Shown here piece by piece: positions 17,976 to 31,554 of a DNA stretch of 64,000 nt; within the stretch, counting starts at the first letter, position 1; every line of letters begins with the position of its first letter. Both the position numbers and the translations under genes were made by a program. Source of the stretch: Asterias amurensis (taxonomy: Eukaryota; Echinodermata; Asteroidea; Forcipulatida; Asteriidae); contig NC_092661.1 of assembly GCF_032118995.1 (NCBI RefSeq), positions 994,501 to 1,058,500 of the forward strand. The letters run 5' to 3'. The notes below the pieces were generated by a model. That model worked only from the letters and a program-made list of their open reading frames with translations, was not told the DNA's origin and did no database searches.

Positions 17976-19427
17976 ATGTTTGTCGTCAACCTCGTACCCC
18001 TGCTCCTGCTAGTCGGTGTGTTGACTCAATCAAGTGTAGATGCAGATGAACATCTGGGGGAACAAGCGATTCAACTTAAAGGTGAACATAAGCTGTGGTT
18101 TAAATTTTAGGGCCCTTTTTCGAAACCACGGCTTCGGATTCGGCTCAGGCTAGCTAGGCTCCGCGGTTGTTTGACAATAATATTGCGCGTGCTTTGCGTA
18201 TAAAGTAACAGGGCTTCAGAGAAGCCGAATCCACAACCGAAGCCGTGGTTTCGAAAAGGACCAAAGTTTTCGCAGTGTAAACATAAAATGTATGAATCTC
18301 TTTAGTGCGAGTGTTGGCGCTGAAAAGAGCCTGTTTAGTCTCGCCGTTTTCTATTTATCTACACCATGAAAGGCTTCAAACAATACTTAAATCAATCAGA
18401 GATAAAACCAATGGATGTGATTTACTTTTGATTCCCAGACGCCATTAAAGCCGTTGTTGAGACAGTATGCAAGTACAGCATGGAGCATAATACAGATGGC
18501 GTCATGACCATGATTGATCCGGACGCCAGAGCATTGGTGGACGGTTATCCAGCATTTGTTGGATTTGACGGTAAGCCTCCTTTCTATTTTGTTATTCTGT
18601 CATACACAAACTCAATTAAAAAAAAAAAAACTTAAAGACACTGACCACCTTTGGTAATTGTCAAGACCAGTCTTCTCACTTGATGTATCGCAACATATCT
18701 CTTAAAATATGTGCTCAATTGGTCATCGAAGTTGCGGGATAATAAAGGAAGAAAAACACCATTGTCACACGAAGTAATGTTTGCTTTCAGATTTCGAGAC
18801 GTCACAGGACAACTACTTAACATAGTTGTAAGCATAAAACTTACTTAATAGTATTATCGTTGTGAGAAACGGCTCCCTCTGAAGTAACTTGATATTTGAA
18901 TTGAATTCGAGACCTCAGTTCCAGGCATCTGCAGAAAGCACACAACTTGTGCGAAGAGGGAGTTTTGTCTTTGCTGCTTTGTTTTGTTGGGTTCATGCAT
19001 TTTTGTATTGTTCTTCTCGTTAAGCCGAATACAATAATAAAATAATGATAATAGTTATTAATATTTTTCTAATTGTAGAGATACGAACTATTGTGGAGGT
19101 TTTCCCCGAGAAAGCAGCTCACATCGATGTTGACATCAAGGAGGCGAAACCTATGGATAAAGATGCAAATTTAGTCTGGAGTTTGTTTCACGTGAAGTTT
19201 TTCAACGAAGCCGGTGAAAAGTACAACGATGCAACGTAAGTAAATGTAAACCCGTAATATTTTTCATCGTCTTATACTATGAAATCTTGGGGTCGCTTTA
19301 TATTATTTACACACGTACTAGTAATGGCACGCAATGAATAAGCTTTCGTGGAATACAGTGCAAAATGCTAATTAAAACTTCAATCAAAACATGAGACTCC
19401 TATTGACTTCCACGATGTGACCCATCT

Positions 19428-19459
<32 letters not shown>

Positions 19460-19957
19460 CTTTTTTTTTTTGGGGGGGGTCTCAAATTTGTCAAATAATT
19501 ATTTTGAAGGGCCTACAAAAATATATATGAGGCCGACGATCTGTGTTTTTTCAGTAAGCAGCACTGTTTGCTGCCGTTCCTGCCAAGTGCAGCCATCTTG
19601 TTCTTATCTCATTTAAATCAAGGGCACTTTTTGCTCCAGAGATTCGGCTCGTCGGGCTAGCTTGGCCCCGCTGATGTTTTGACCATAATTGCAGGTGCTT
19701 AGTGAATAATATGACGGGAGAACGGAGCCTGAATCCAAAGCCAAAGCCGTGGGTTCGAAAAGGGCCAATGCAACCGATCAGAGTCTGGAAAGCAAATTAG
19801 TCTGGCCCCGTTTATGTATGAAGAGTTTGTCGCATTGTATAAGGTTGTGAACTTTTTTTTTTTTTTTTTTCACAGACAAGTGACTATCTTCAGAAAGAGT
19901 CCAGATGGGTACAAGTACTACATAGCAGATTTCAACAAACGTAACCAAGCAGCTTAA
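17976..19957 (+). CDS. Secreted SnoaL/DUF4440-like protein, paralogue B
   Basis: Exons 17976-18081, 18439-18570, 19079-19235 and 19876-19957. Phases 1-1-2, all GT-AG, 158 aa. Signal peptide MFVVNLVPLLLLVGVLTQSS. Domain: KAVVETVCKYSMEHNTDGVM, DPDARALVDGYPAFVGFDEI, then EKAAHIDVDIKEAKPMDKDA, HVKFFNEAGEKYNDATQVTI and SPDGYKYYIADFNKRNQAA. The pattern of a short helix, DPDA..L.DG.PAFVG loop and alternating beta strands ending in a DGYK strand is that of DUF4440/SnoaL-like proteins. The exon lengths 132 and 157 are identical in A, B and C. Confidence 0.9.
18112..18262. repeat. Small palindromic MITE in intron 1 of paralogue B
   Basis: Ends ccctttttcgaaaccacggc and ccgtggtttcgaaaagga are inverted. 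A second copy is at about 19620-19770 in intron 3 (attcggctcgtcgggctagc ... aagccgtgggttcgaaaag) and a partial copy at 14063-14160. Confidence 0.65.
18632..18910. repeat. Truncated GGCAGTGGACAC-family MITE in intron 2 of paralogue B
   Basis: Starts ttaaagacactgaccacctt and continues with the family's interior (gtaattgtcaagaccagtct, gagaaacggctccctctgaa). The right end is missing. Confidence 0.55.
19431..19480 (+). repeat. Poly-T tract with poly-G end in intron 3 of paralogue B
   Basis: About 46 bases of almost pure T followed by gggggggg. Similar T-then-G runs occur at 23700-23733. They may be remnants of retroposed tails on the minus strand, or slippage-prone tracts. Confidence 0.6.
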
Positions 19958-20144
19958 TCTACAGCGCCCTCTACAGCCAAGGTGTCAACAGGTGGTTACA
20001 CTTTGATGTCTGTTACGGATGAGCGTCAAATGCTGCTTCTGACCCACACACAAATACAACAACTCTCATTACCTTTACAATCTATTTAAGATGTGTATAA
20101 TTTAAAATTTATTGTCATAGCTTAAAATAATACTTTCTCTGTCC

Positions 20145-20285
20145 AGATTTCTTCGGAAGACGATCAGATAATACTTATCGAAACGTCGAGTTGAAACCAA
20201 CGGTTCTTTTCAGAACCACGCCAACTCATTTAGAGATTATCATTACATGGGGTTTACCGCAAACCTTTCTATATTATTGTTTTGG
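20145..20285 (+). repeat. Retroelement-like 3' end fragment
   Basis: Contains gaagacgatcagataatact, tatcgaaacgtcgagttgaa and aacggttcttttcagaacc. The block combines a pairing GACGAT...ATCG stem with CGAAACGTC. I recognise this style of motif from ends of interspersed retroelements in marine invertebrates but cannot name the family. It lies in the 3' flank of paralogue B. Confidence 0.4.
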
Positions 20286-20375
20286 TTATAGTTGGCAGGA
20301 TCATTGCTATTTATAGACATCAATACACAGTTTTTATGTAGATACATGGATAGGGTAATACTCAGCTTAGATTTG

Positions 20376-21090
20376 ACTCAAGCTTATACTCTACTCAAGC
20401 TTAGCATTTACTCAAGCTTATACTCTACTCAAGCTTAGCATTTACTCAAGCTTATACTCTACTCAAGCTTAGCATTTACTCAAGCTTATACTCTACTCAA
20501 GCTTAGAATTTACTCAAGCTAATACTTTACTCAAGCTTAGCATTTACTCAAGCTAATACTTTACTCAAGCTTAGAATTTACTCAAGCTAATACTTTACTC
20601 AAGCTTAGCATTTACTCAAGCTAATACTTTACTCAAGCTTAGCATTTACTCAAGCTAATACTTTACTCAAGCTTAGAATTGACTCAAGCTAATACTTTAC
20701 TCAAGCTTAGAATGTACTCAAGCTAATACTTTACTCAAGCTTAGCATTTACTCAAGCTAATACTTTACTCAAGCTTAGCATTTACTCAAGCTAATACTTT
20801 ACTCAAGCTTAGCATTTACTCAAGCTAATACTTTACTCAAGCTTAGAATTTACTCAAGCTAATACTTTACTCAAGCTTAGCATTTACTCAAGCTAATACT
20901 TTACTCAAGCTTAGCATTTACTCAAGCTAATACTTTACTCAAGCTTAGAATTTACTCAAGCTAATACTTTACTCAAGCTTAGAATGTACTCAAGCTAATA
21001 CTTTACTCAAGCTTAGCATTTACTCAAGCTAATACTTTACTCAAGCTTAGCATTTACTCAAGCTAATACTTTACTCAAGCTTAGAACTTT
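20376..21090 (+). repeat. 34-bp minisatellite, about 21 units
   Basis: The unit is two related 17-mers, tactcaagctaatactt and tactcaagcttagcatt. The left end has a variant (ctcaagcttatactctact). Very homogeneous, so recent. It lies about 420 bp downstream of the paralogue B stop codon and before the promoter of paralogue C. Confidence 0.9.
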
Positions 21091-22059
21091 ACTTCTTGAC
21101 AAACTATTTGACTCTCCAAAATGTAGAAAATGGATAAAGAGAACCATTGTGCCATAAAAGTGCAAAGAGTATTAACTTGAAAACACATCATTTAGAGACT
21201 ATAATAGTAATAAAATAGATATACTCTCCCAAAATTAATTTCTTAAGTGTTTATTTCTTTCGTTTTCTATTTGTTTTTGCTTGGGATTTGTTATTGTACG
21301 TAGCCCTACTACCACGTGAGCTAGTTAATATGACTGTGATGTATGATTGGGCTGAGCAATTTCCGGATAGACCAATGAGTGTGTGCTTGATACGTTTGCC
21401 CATCCCAACAGCGCCTTAGGCTCGGCCTAAAACTCCATGGTGCTGCGTATAGGCTCGAGTTACGCCAGATAGGCCAACCAGTCTGACCGGATGCCCGAGT
21501 CCATACAGGTGTACCTTTGACCTCGCAAGCATTCGCAAGAAGATTTGTTGTCAATTCATACGTATATTTCATTCAACTCTTTTTAAACATATTATTTATT
21601 TTCATACTTCTGATTAAAAATAACCTTTTTTATTTTTAACTTGAATTATTTTAAAGTTGGTTGTTCATCTTCAGGGAGATTCAAAATGGATAAAAGGCTT
21701 ACAATACGTTGTGCAATTACTAATCAATCAGCATAAAATACAATATTTTATTGAGTTTAAATGCTTAGTTTAACTACTGGGGATTTATGATGTCATTTCA
21801 TGGAGCATATTAGTTTTTTTTCAATTTTTTTTTTTAGGTTTCATTTCTTTCTTTCTTTCATCAATAATTGGCCTTTTTTTTGTTCGTAGCTTAAAATACT
21901 AAAACATAAACTTTTGAAAAGATTAAAAAATTATATGTTTAGTTTTATTGATGGAGAGGTAATTTTGCGCTGATTACTTTTAATGACAGGGGGATTTGCG
22001 CTGATTGCGGTCTTGCATAGATTCATCAATGCTATCATTCCATGTACTGTACATAAAAC
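21091..22059. other. Intergenic, upstream region of paralogue C
   Basis: Parts of 21655-22030 (gttggttgttcatcttcag, ttttgaaaagattaaaa, ttttgcgctgatt) match 16860-17230 upstream of paralogue B, showing that the upstream DNA was duplicated with the gene. No exon seen. Confidence 0.55.
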
Positions 22060-22260
22060 ACACGTGGACACTTCATGCAGATGACCGACAGTAAGCTTTA
22101 ATATCTGTGTTTTGATTGGTCCGCGGTGATGTTGGTCAACTGCACGTGTATCCAATGAAATCATTGTATCCAATGAAATCACTGGTTCTAAAAAGCAACC
22201 TGTCTTTATCCTTGCAGATAAATACAGGGGACCAGTCTATAACTTGCTGTAAAAGTTGTG
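22060..22260 (+). promoter_or_regulatory. Promoter of SnoaL-like paralogue C
   Basis: Shares gtgttttgattggtc, caactgcacgtgtatccaat and gtaaaagttgtgc with the paralogue B promoter. The TATA box is degenerate (gctgtaaaag where B has gctataaaag). The element tccaatgaaatca is doubled (about 22150 and 22170). Confidence 0.5.
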
Positions 22261-22445
22261 CATTGGAAGCCAAGTCAGATAAAAATAATGGGAATGTTTT
22301 ATTGTGATTGACAATAGAGTAGTCATCGTCAAGCTACACATACAATTATTTACAGTCATTTCATTATAAAAGTCAGTAGCGAAAAATCCATTCGCGTTAC
22401 AAGTTATCAACAACTATCTTCGTCTACAACAGTATTCAAAGCAGT

Positions 22446-25476
<3,031 letters not shown>

Positions 25477-25656
25477 TCTATTGGCGCCCTCTATCATTCA
25501 CGGTGTGTCAATAAGGGGGTTGCACTTTGGTGTCCGTCACGATGGGCGTAAATGCTGTTTCGGACCCCCCTTAACAAATACAGTTGCTCCCATTACATTT
25601 TCAATTTATTTAAGATGGTGTACATTTTGAACTTAATTCTCACATAGCTGACAACA

Positions 25657-25662
25657 AATAAA
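25657..25662 (+). terminator. Polyadenylation signal of paralogue C
   Basis: AATAAA about 180 bases after the stop codon of paralogue C, in a 3' region that resembles that of B (atttaagatg, followed by AT-rich sequence). B lacks a clear AATAAA at the same place. Confidence 0.45.
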
Positions 25663-25969
25663 TTGGCTGATATGCATGAAATTTGACCCTCTGACAATGA
25701 ACAGATATGTTTTGCTTTACTCCGTATGTAACTGTCGTTACTCGTTTATGCCATGCAAAAGGGTAGGTCTCATAATTCAAACGTAGCCCACACACCTTGC
25801 AGGAAAATGTTACAAACATGATATGCGCGCCATATAGGAAGCCACTATTATTATTTATTAATATTATTTTGTTCTCTTTGTTATCGTTTGGGAATTATTG
25901 TATTGTAACTAGCCCTACTACCACGTATGATGGTTGGTCAGAAGAATATTAAACTAATTATTGTTAATT

Positions 25970-26745
25970 TCATTTGATGTTAATGAGAATCATTTCGAAT
26001 TATTACAGAACAAATGGCATTATAAATGATGGAATTCCAGCTGTCCTTAAACATGTGGACATATGGCTAAGTGACTCACTGGGGCCTAAATTAATATCAC
26101 CAGCTGGCCTGGGACAACTGTCTCCTGACCGTCTCCTGACGATGACTATAGAGCAAGCTAGTCGAAACGTTGAAACCAATTTAAAGGAACACGTTGCCTT
26201 GGATCGGTCGAGTTGGTCTTTGAAAAGCGTTTTGTAACCGTTTGTTATAAAATCAATATGGGTAGAAAGATGTTGTAAAAGTAGAATACAATGATCTACA
26301 CAAATATGCCTTGAAATTGCGTGGTTTTCGTTTTACCTCGTCAACAAACACGGTCGGCCATTTATGGGAGTCAAAAATTTGACTCCCATTTAATGGCCGA
26401 CCGTGTAAGTTCGCAAAGTAAAATGAAAACCGTGAGTGATACTTATGTGGATCATTATGTTCTACTTTTAAAACATCTTTCTAACCATATGCATTTCATA
26501 ACAAACGGTTTCAAACGCTTTTCATAGACAAACTTGTCCGATCCGAGGCAACGTGTTCCTTTAAGAACCCACTTCGCGGTATACAATACAGTTAATAACG
26601 ATCCTATAAGCTACAGTAGTAATCCCAGCCGAGTTTCTGTACCTTCCCCCAGGTAAAATGGTTAAAAAGCAGGACAGTTCTTTTCAGAACTGAGAACTCT
26701 CCCGAACAATCAGATAAATCTACTCCGCGGTAGTAGAATATAGAA
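25970..26745 (+). repeat. Retroelement-like repeat carrying a CTGACGA...GAAA motif, split by a MITE
   Basis: The copy reads tctcctgacgatgactatag ... gctagtcgaaacgttgaaac to 26182, is interrupted by the palindromic MITE at 26183-26563, and resumes with gaacccacttcgcggtatac ... cagttcttttcagaactgag ... ctactccgcggtagtagaa. The uninterrupted relative is at 59255-59465 on the minus strand. The first 150 bp contain an ORF (NDGIPAVLKHVDIWLSDS) that I do not recognise. Confidence 0.55.
26183..26563. repeat. Long palindromic MITE, GGAACACGTTGCC family, nested insertion
   Basis: Starts TTAAAGGAACACGTTGCC and ends GGCAACGTGTTCCTTTAA. The centre is the inverted pair gtcggccatttatgggagtc / ctcccatttaatggccgacc. 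It is inserted into the repeat at 25970-26745, and TTAA is present at both borders. Confidence 0.85.
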
Positions 26746-28079
26746 AGACAGTTCTCTAAAGAACAAACTCTACCTGACAAGTAGATACATACACATGCCG
26801 GTGTTATACGCAAACAACAAATATATATACAATGTATTTATAATAATGTAAACCTCAATCTTTTTCAATTCTGTGAAGAATTCTGAGAAAAAGTGACAAT
26901 ACAGATGGACCGAAAACGTCACCCTTTTCAACACAAACACAAACAAGAAGCCGATAAAATAGTTCAACCGTAAAATCTGTACTCACAAACTGGATAGTTT
27001 GTGAAACTCCATTAAAACTGTAAAAAAAACGGGTGCCGGGTGTGTGTGACGTGAGTAATTCAAAGGATGACCGGTTTTTTAATATCGGATGAAAACAAAA
27101 TCAAGAGCGGAGCGGCATTTTTATTTTGATAGATTGGGTCACAAAATATGATGGACGAGGATCGTGATAAACATATTTTTGAATTTGATTACAGGTGCAG
27201 GCACTAATATTATCCCAATTTATCATAATAAAAAATGGTTTCCTTACATAGATTGTAGACTATCAAAGTAACTTCCAATGAAAGTGTTGATTCTAGGTAT
27301 ACTTTTTGACAAAAGATCGAGAACAACAATTGGGAACAGCCATAATTGTTTTTCACCGTTTCGGTCGCACCCTTTGCTGCAGCCCGACACTGCAAAACTG
27401 TGAGCATTTTTTTGTGTAAACATTTAAACCAATTGGGCCGTAACGCCTTGTTTATCCATCGCCGGAGCTAACAGGTCATTGTCAGAGGTAGCAGCCCTCA
27501 AACAAATAACCACATCATTCATGACAACCCTGACTTCAGACCACCAAAGTGCAAGCAGGCATACGGACACCCTGACTTAAAATTAAAGTAACTAGCTAAA
27601 CAACTTTGGTAATTGTCAAAGACCAGTCTTTTCACTTGGTGTATCTACACAATATGCACACAATAACGAACCTGTGAGAATTTTAACTCATTTGATCGTC
27701 GAAGTTGCGGGATAATAATGGAAGAAAATACACCCTTGTCACACGAAGCTGTGTGCTTTCAGATGCTTGTTTTCGGGACCTGAAAATCGAATTCTGAGTT
27801 CTCGTCATATAGTTATTTGAGTGGAAAATTACTTCTTTCTCGAAAACTATGTAACTTCAGAGGGAGCCGTTGCTTACAATGTTTTATACTATCAACAGCT
27901 CTCAAGTGCTTGCTACTAAATAAGTTTCTATGCTAACAAATTGTTTAAGTAACTAACAATAGTGTCCAGTGCATGTCTTTAACCATCTGAATTTCATTCA
28001 ATGTTCCACTTGGCACAGAGAACAAACGAAAGAAGAAGATTGAAGTAGAAGAGTGAATATGATAGGGATATCTACTTTA
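26746..28079. repeat. Intergenic, with GGCAGTGGACAC-family MITE at 27590-27984
   Basis: The MITE starts ctagctaaacaactttggta and ends caatagtgtccagtgcatgt, so both ends are decayed. The rest (26746-27590) is AT-rich without a supported exon. Confidence 0.5.
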
Positions 28080-28470
28080 TGGTCTGGCTAATTATCAAAT
28101 TTACCGCTTGTCTCGCCTTCAAAATATTGCCGCTTGAATTGTAGGCCTAACCCGATTTAACACTAGAGTACACATCACACCTATCCTACAAGATCTACAT
28201 TGGCTACCCATTAAGAACAGAATCATCTTCAATATCCTTGTGTATGTCTATCACTTATCAAAAGGAACTTTACCACCATATCTCTAAGAAGGACTCCAAC
28301 CCCATTTTTCTAACGGCCAGAATATGCGATCTAATAACAACATCTTTTAAGGAAACCCCTTGCCAAAACATCATAGGGTGAAAGATCGTTTACTTCTGCT
28401 GCCCCCATCATTATGGAACGACTTGCCGCATCACTTGCCACATCCATCAATAGCTTTGTACAAAACTTCC
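28080..28470 (+). mobile_element. LINE 3' end fragment (non-LTR reverse transcriptase C-terminus)
   Basis: The plus frame gives TPILQDLHWLPIKNRI, IIFNILVYVYHLSKGTLPPY, then in another frame LLLPPSLWNDLPHHLPHPS, the usual C-terminal pattern of CR1/L2-like non-LTR elements (LHWLPI..RI.FK.L...YK, then LWN.LP). Frames are broken and only the last part remains. A dead fragment. Confidence 0.65.
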
Positions 28471-29975
28471 CTCACGTGGTGAACATTGGAAAAAACATAA
28501 TATATTCATTGAAAAACAACCGGACTTATAAAAACCTTCAGCTATACTCTTGATTCATTCTGGAACTAAAATTGCTAGAAAGACGGAATCTGTACCTAAA
28601 TCATCCTGGCATGTCCCTAAATACGAATTTCAAGTTCGACGGATAAATTTGAACCCAAATCAAGGCTCAATCTAAACAAGCTTAGCACCAATGGAAGGAC
28701 ATTTCCAAGGGCTTTCCTCTCAATGCTATGGTGAGTTCCAAAAACGAGGCTAGAGTTAAAGGAGTGGAACCGACTCACACCCAAAATTCAGGGCATCTAA
28801 TGCATGATACACACGGCACATGGTGAACATTGGAGAAAAAAAATATTCATTGAAAAAAAAAGCCCGGACTTATAAAAACCTTCAGCTATACTCTTGATTC
28901 ATTCTGGAACAAAAAATGCTAGAAATACGGAATTTGTACCAAAATCATCCTGGCATGTCCCCGATTACGAATTTCAATGTTTTATGGCGGCTTCCAGAAT
29001 TCTTGATACCGAAAATGACAAGTCTCAACAAGCCTCACTACGGGATTTTTGTGCACAGAGAAAATCAAAAGTTCGACGGATAAATTTGACCCCAAATCAT
29101 TACTCAATCTTAACAAGTTTAGCACCTCTGGAAGGACAATTTCAAGGGCTTTCCTCTCGTACTACGCTTAGTGCTATGGTGATTTTAAAAGCGAGGCTAG
29201 AGGTCAGGGAGTGTAACCGACACACCCCGAGATGTAAGGCATTTAATGCATAATACACACGGCACGTGGTGAACATTGGAGAAAAAAAATATATTCATTG
29301 AAAAAAAAGCCCGGACTTATAAAAACCTTCTGCTATACTTTAGATTCATTCTGGAACTAAAAATGCTAGGGAAACAGAATTTGTACCTAAATCATCCTGG
29401 CATATCCCTGCATACGAATTTTAAAGTTTTAGGGCGGCTTCCAGAGTTCTTGATACCAAAAATGACAAGTAGGCAGCTGTGCTCCGAAACAAACTCAACA
29501 AGCCTCACTACGGGATTTTTGTGCACAAAGAAAATCAAAAGTTCGACGGATAAATTTGACCCCAAATCATTACTCAATCTTAACAAGTTTAGCACCACTG
29601 GAATGAAAATTTCAAGGGCTTTTCGCTCGTACTAAACTTAGTGCTATGGTTGTTTTCAAAGCGAGGCTAAAGGTCAGGGAGTGGAACCGACACACCTACG
29701 AGATGTAAGGCATTTAATGCATGATACACACGGCACGTGGTGAACATTGGATTGAAAAAAAGCCCGGACTTATAAAAACCTTCAGCTATACGTTTGATTC
29801 ATTCCGGAACTAAAAATGCTAGAGAAACATAATTTGTACCTAAATCATCCTGGCATATCCCTGCATACGAATTTCAAAGTTTTAGGGCGGCTTCCAGAGT
29901 TCTTGATACCGAAAATGACAAGTAGGCAGCTATGTTTCGTATTACGACGCAACTGCAGTACCAAGGACTTGTCAG
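28470..29975 (+). repeat. Tandem array of about 450-bp units (about 3.5 copies)
   Basis: Each unit contains gtggtgaacattgg, agcccggacttataaaaacc, tcatcctggcatgtccc and ttcaagggctttcctctc. Unit starts are near 28478, 28823, 29263 and 29731. The first and last copies are partial. Open stretches up to 119 codons occur in different copies but are not shared in one frame with recognisable domains, so I do not call a gene. Confidence 0.75.
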
Positions 29976-30261
29976 GTATTTGCTAATTTCATCTACACTT
30001 GTACTTATTTATCGTGTTTTTTGTATTATACATCATTTTTTTCTCCAAATTTTGACAACGACTGTAGAGGTATTTTTGAAATAACACAAATTACAATTGT
30101 GTTTGATATCCAGCTTGCTCTACAGAACAACAGTCATGTGTCAGACAATGGGAAATGCACTTCTTCGAATGCCAGTTTTGGTGAGTAAATTGTTACAGGA
30201 GGCATAATATTTTCTAATGCATTAAAGAAGTTTGTATTTTGTGGATGTTTTTTTTCTGTAT

Positions 30262-30595
30262 TATTGCGGGTGTCGTGGCCCAGCGGGTCAGAGCATCTGG
30301 CTCAAGTTTTTAGGGTTAACCTGTGTGTTCTTGATCAAGACACTTTACAATAATGATTGCTTCTCTCCACCCAGGGGTAAAAATATGGGTACCTGTGAGG
30401 GCAGAGATGGTTTATGTGAATGATTAGCTTAGAGCGTGGTAACTCGCAGCACCGGCTGTATAATCCCCAGGGAGCTGACATGGTATAAGGAATGAAATAA
30501 GACCTAGTGACAAGGTTAAATGATGTGTAGCGCTTTGAGACGCCCTTCGGGTTGTGATACAAAGTTATATAAAAATCGATTATTATAAGTATTTT
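30262..30595 (+). repeat. tRNA-Leu-derived SINE
   Basis: The head gtgtcgtggcccagcgggtc, with a ctggctcaagttttt loop, is followed by a body (ctgtgagggcagagatgg, cagcaccggctgtataatcc) and a tail tagcgctttgagacgccctt ending ttatataaaaatcg, a tail style shared with L2-like LINEs. Related heads are at 1046-1229 and 14560. Confidence 0.6.
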
Positions 30596-30694
30596 TATTG
30601 CAGGCATTATAGTCACTAAGTAGGATTTGAAACTTTGCATGGTGGAATGACGTTATGAAAAGTCTATGTAGGTTGGCTCATTTTACACCCCTCA

Positions 30695-31092
30695 GTTTAA
30701 AGACAGTGTACACAATTGGTAATTGTCAAAGAGAAGTCTTCTCACTTTGTGTATCTCAACATTATGCATAAAATAACAAACCTGTGAAAACTTGACCTCG
30801 ATCGGTCGTCGGAGTTGCGCGATTACTCTGAAAGAAAAGAAAAACACCCTTGTCACACTAATTTGTGTGCTTTCAGAAGCTTGATTTCGAGACCTCAAGT
30901 TCTAATAAACTTGAGTTCTCGAAATAAAATTCGTGGAAAATTACTTCTCTCTTCAAAACTACGTCATTTCAGAGGAGGCCGATTCTCGCAATGTTTTGTA
31001 TTATCAACCTCTCCCCATTACTTGTTGCCAAGTAAGGTTTTATGACAATAATTATTTTGAGTAATTACCAATAGTGTCCACTGCCTTTAAAA
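30695..31092. repeat. Fold-back MITE, GGCAGTGGACAC family
   Basis: Starts agtttaaagacagtgtacac and ends caatagtgtccactgccttt. Palindromic like the other copies. Confidence 0.7.
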
Positions 31093-31273
31093 ACATAAGT
31101 TGCTGACGATTCAACATGGCAGGTCTGAAGAAAATATTCAACACAGAAACGTAGGAACTTAGTGTTATCATTATTAATATTACTGACTTTTTTTAAACAT
31201 CGTAAACTAATAAAGTGACTTCTTTTCTGATTGGTCAAAATAAATTTGAAAATAAGAATAACTCAATATTGGT

Positions 31274-31554
31274 CTAGCTACGGCCTACGCAGCCTGGCTG
31301 ATCAACTGCCTTCAAGTCTCCAGCCTTTACATCGTAGAGCCTGCACTGACCAGAAGTCACGACGTAGTCGAGAGACAAGCAGCTTTTATCCCTCTTCCAC
31401 CTCTTAAAGCATTGCATGATTGACTTTACTTCGGCCAACAGAGGGCGTGAATCGTCGACACATTCAACTTGGCCGTTGGAACATCATTGTGGACATCGGG
31501 GCATGGTGAACGATGGGTCTTCTACGACCGTAGCACTTGTAGGCTCAGCAATGG
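31274..31554 (-). pseudogene. PAN/apple-like cysteine-rich exon with one in-frame stop
   Basis: After an acceptor (ttgctgacag) the minus strand is open from 31554 to a terminal TAG at 31274-31276, except for one TGA in the CPQ-stop-CSNG region. The C-terminal part, VKSIMQCFKRWKRDKSCLSL then DYVVTSGQCRLYDVKAGDLK and QPGC, has the PAN/apple pattern (C..C....C.S.DY....G.C.LY). It looks like the last exon of a secreted protein gene. The TGA could be a CGA decay. No partner exon was found in the window. A fragment or pseudogene is more likely than an active gene. Confidence 0.45.

Noticed and set aside
29392-29635. ORFs in the 450-bp tandem array as a gene family
   Set aside because: Frames are not conserved between copies and no start or splice context is shared.
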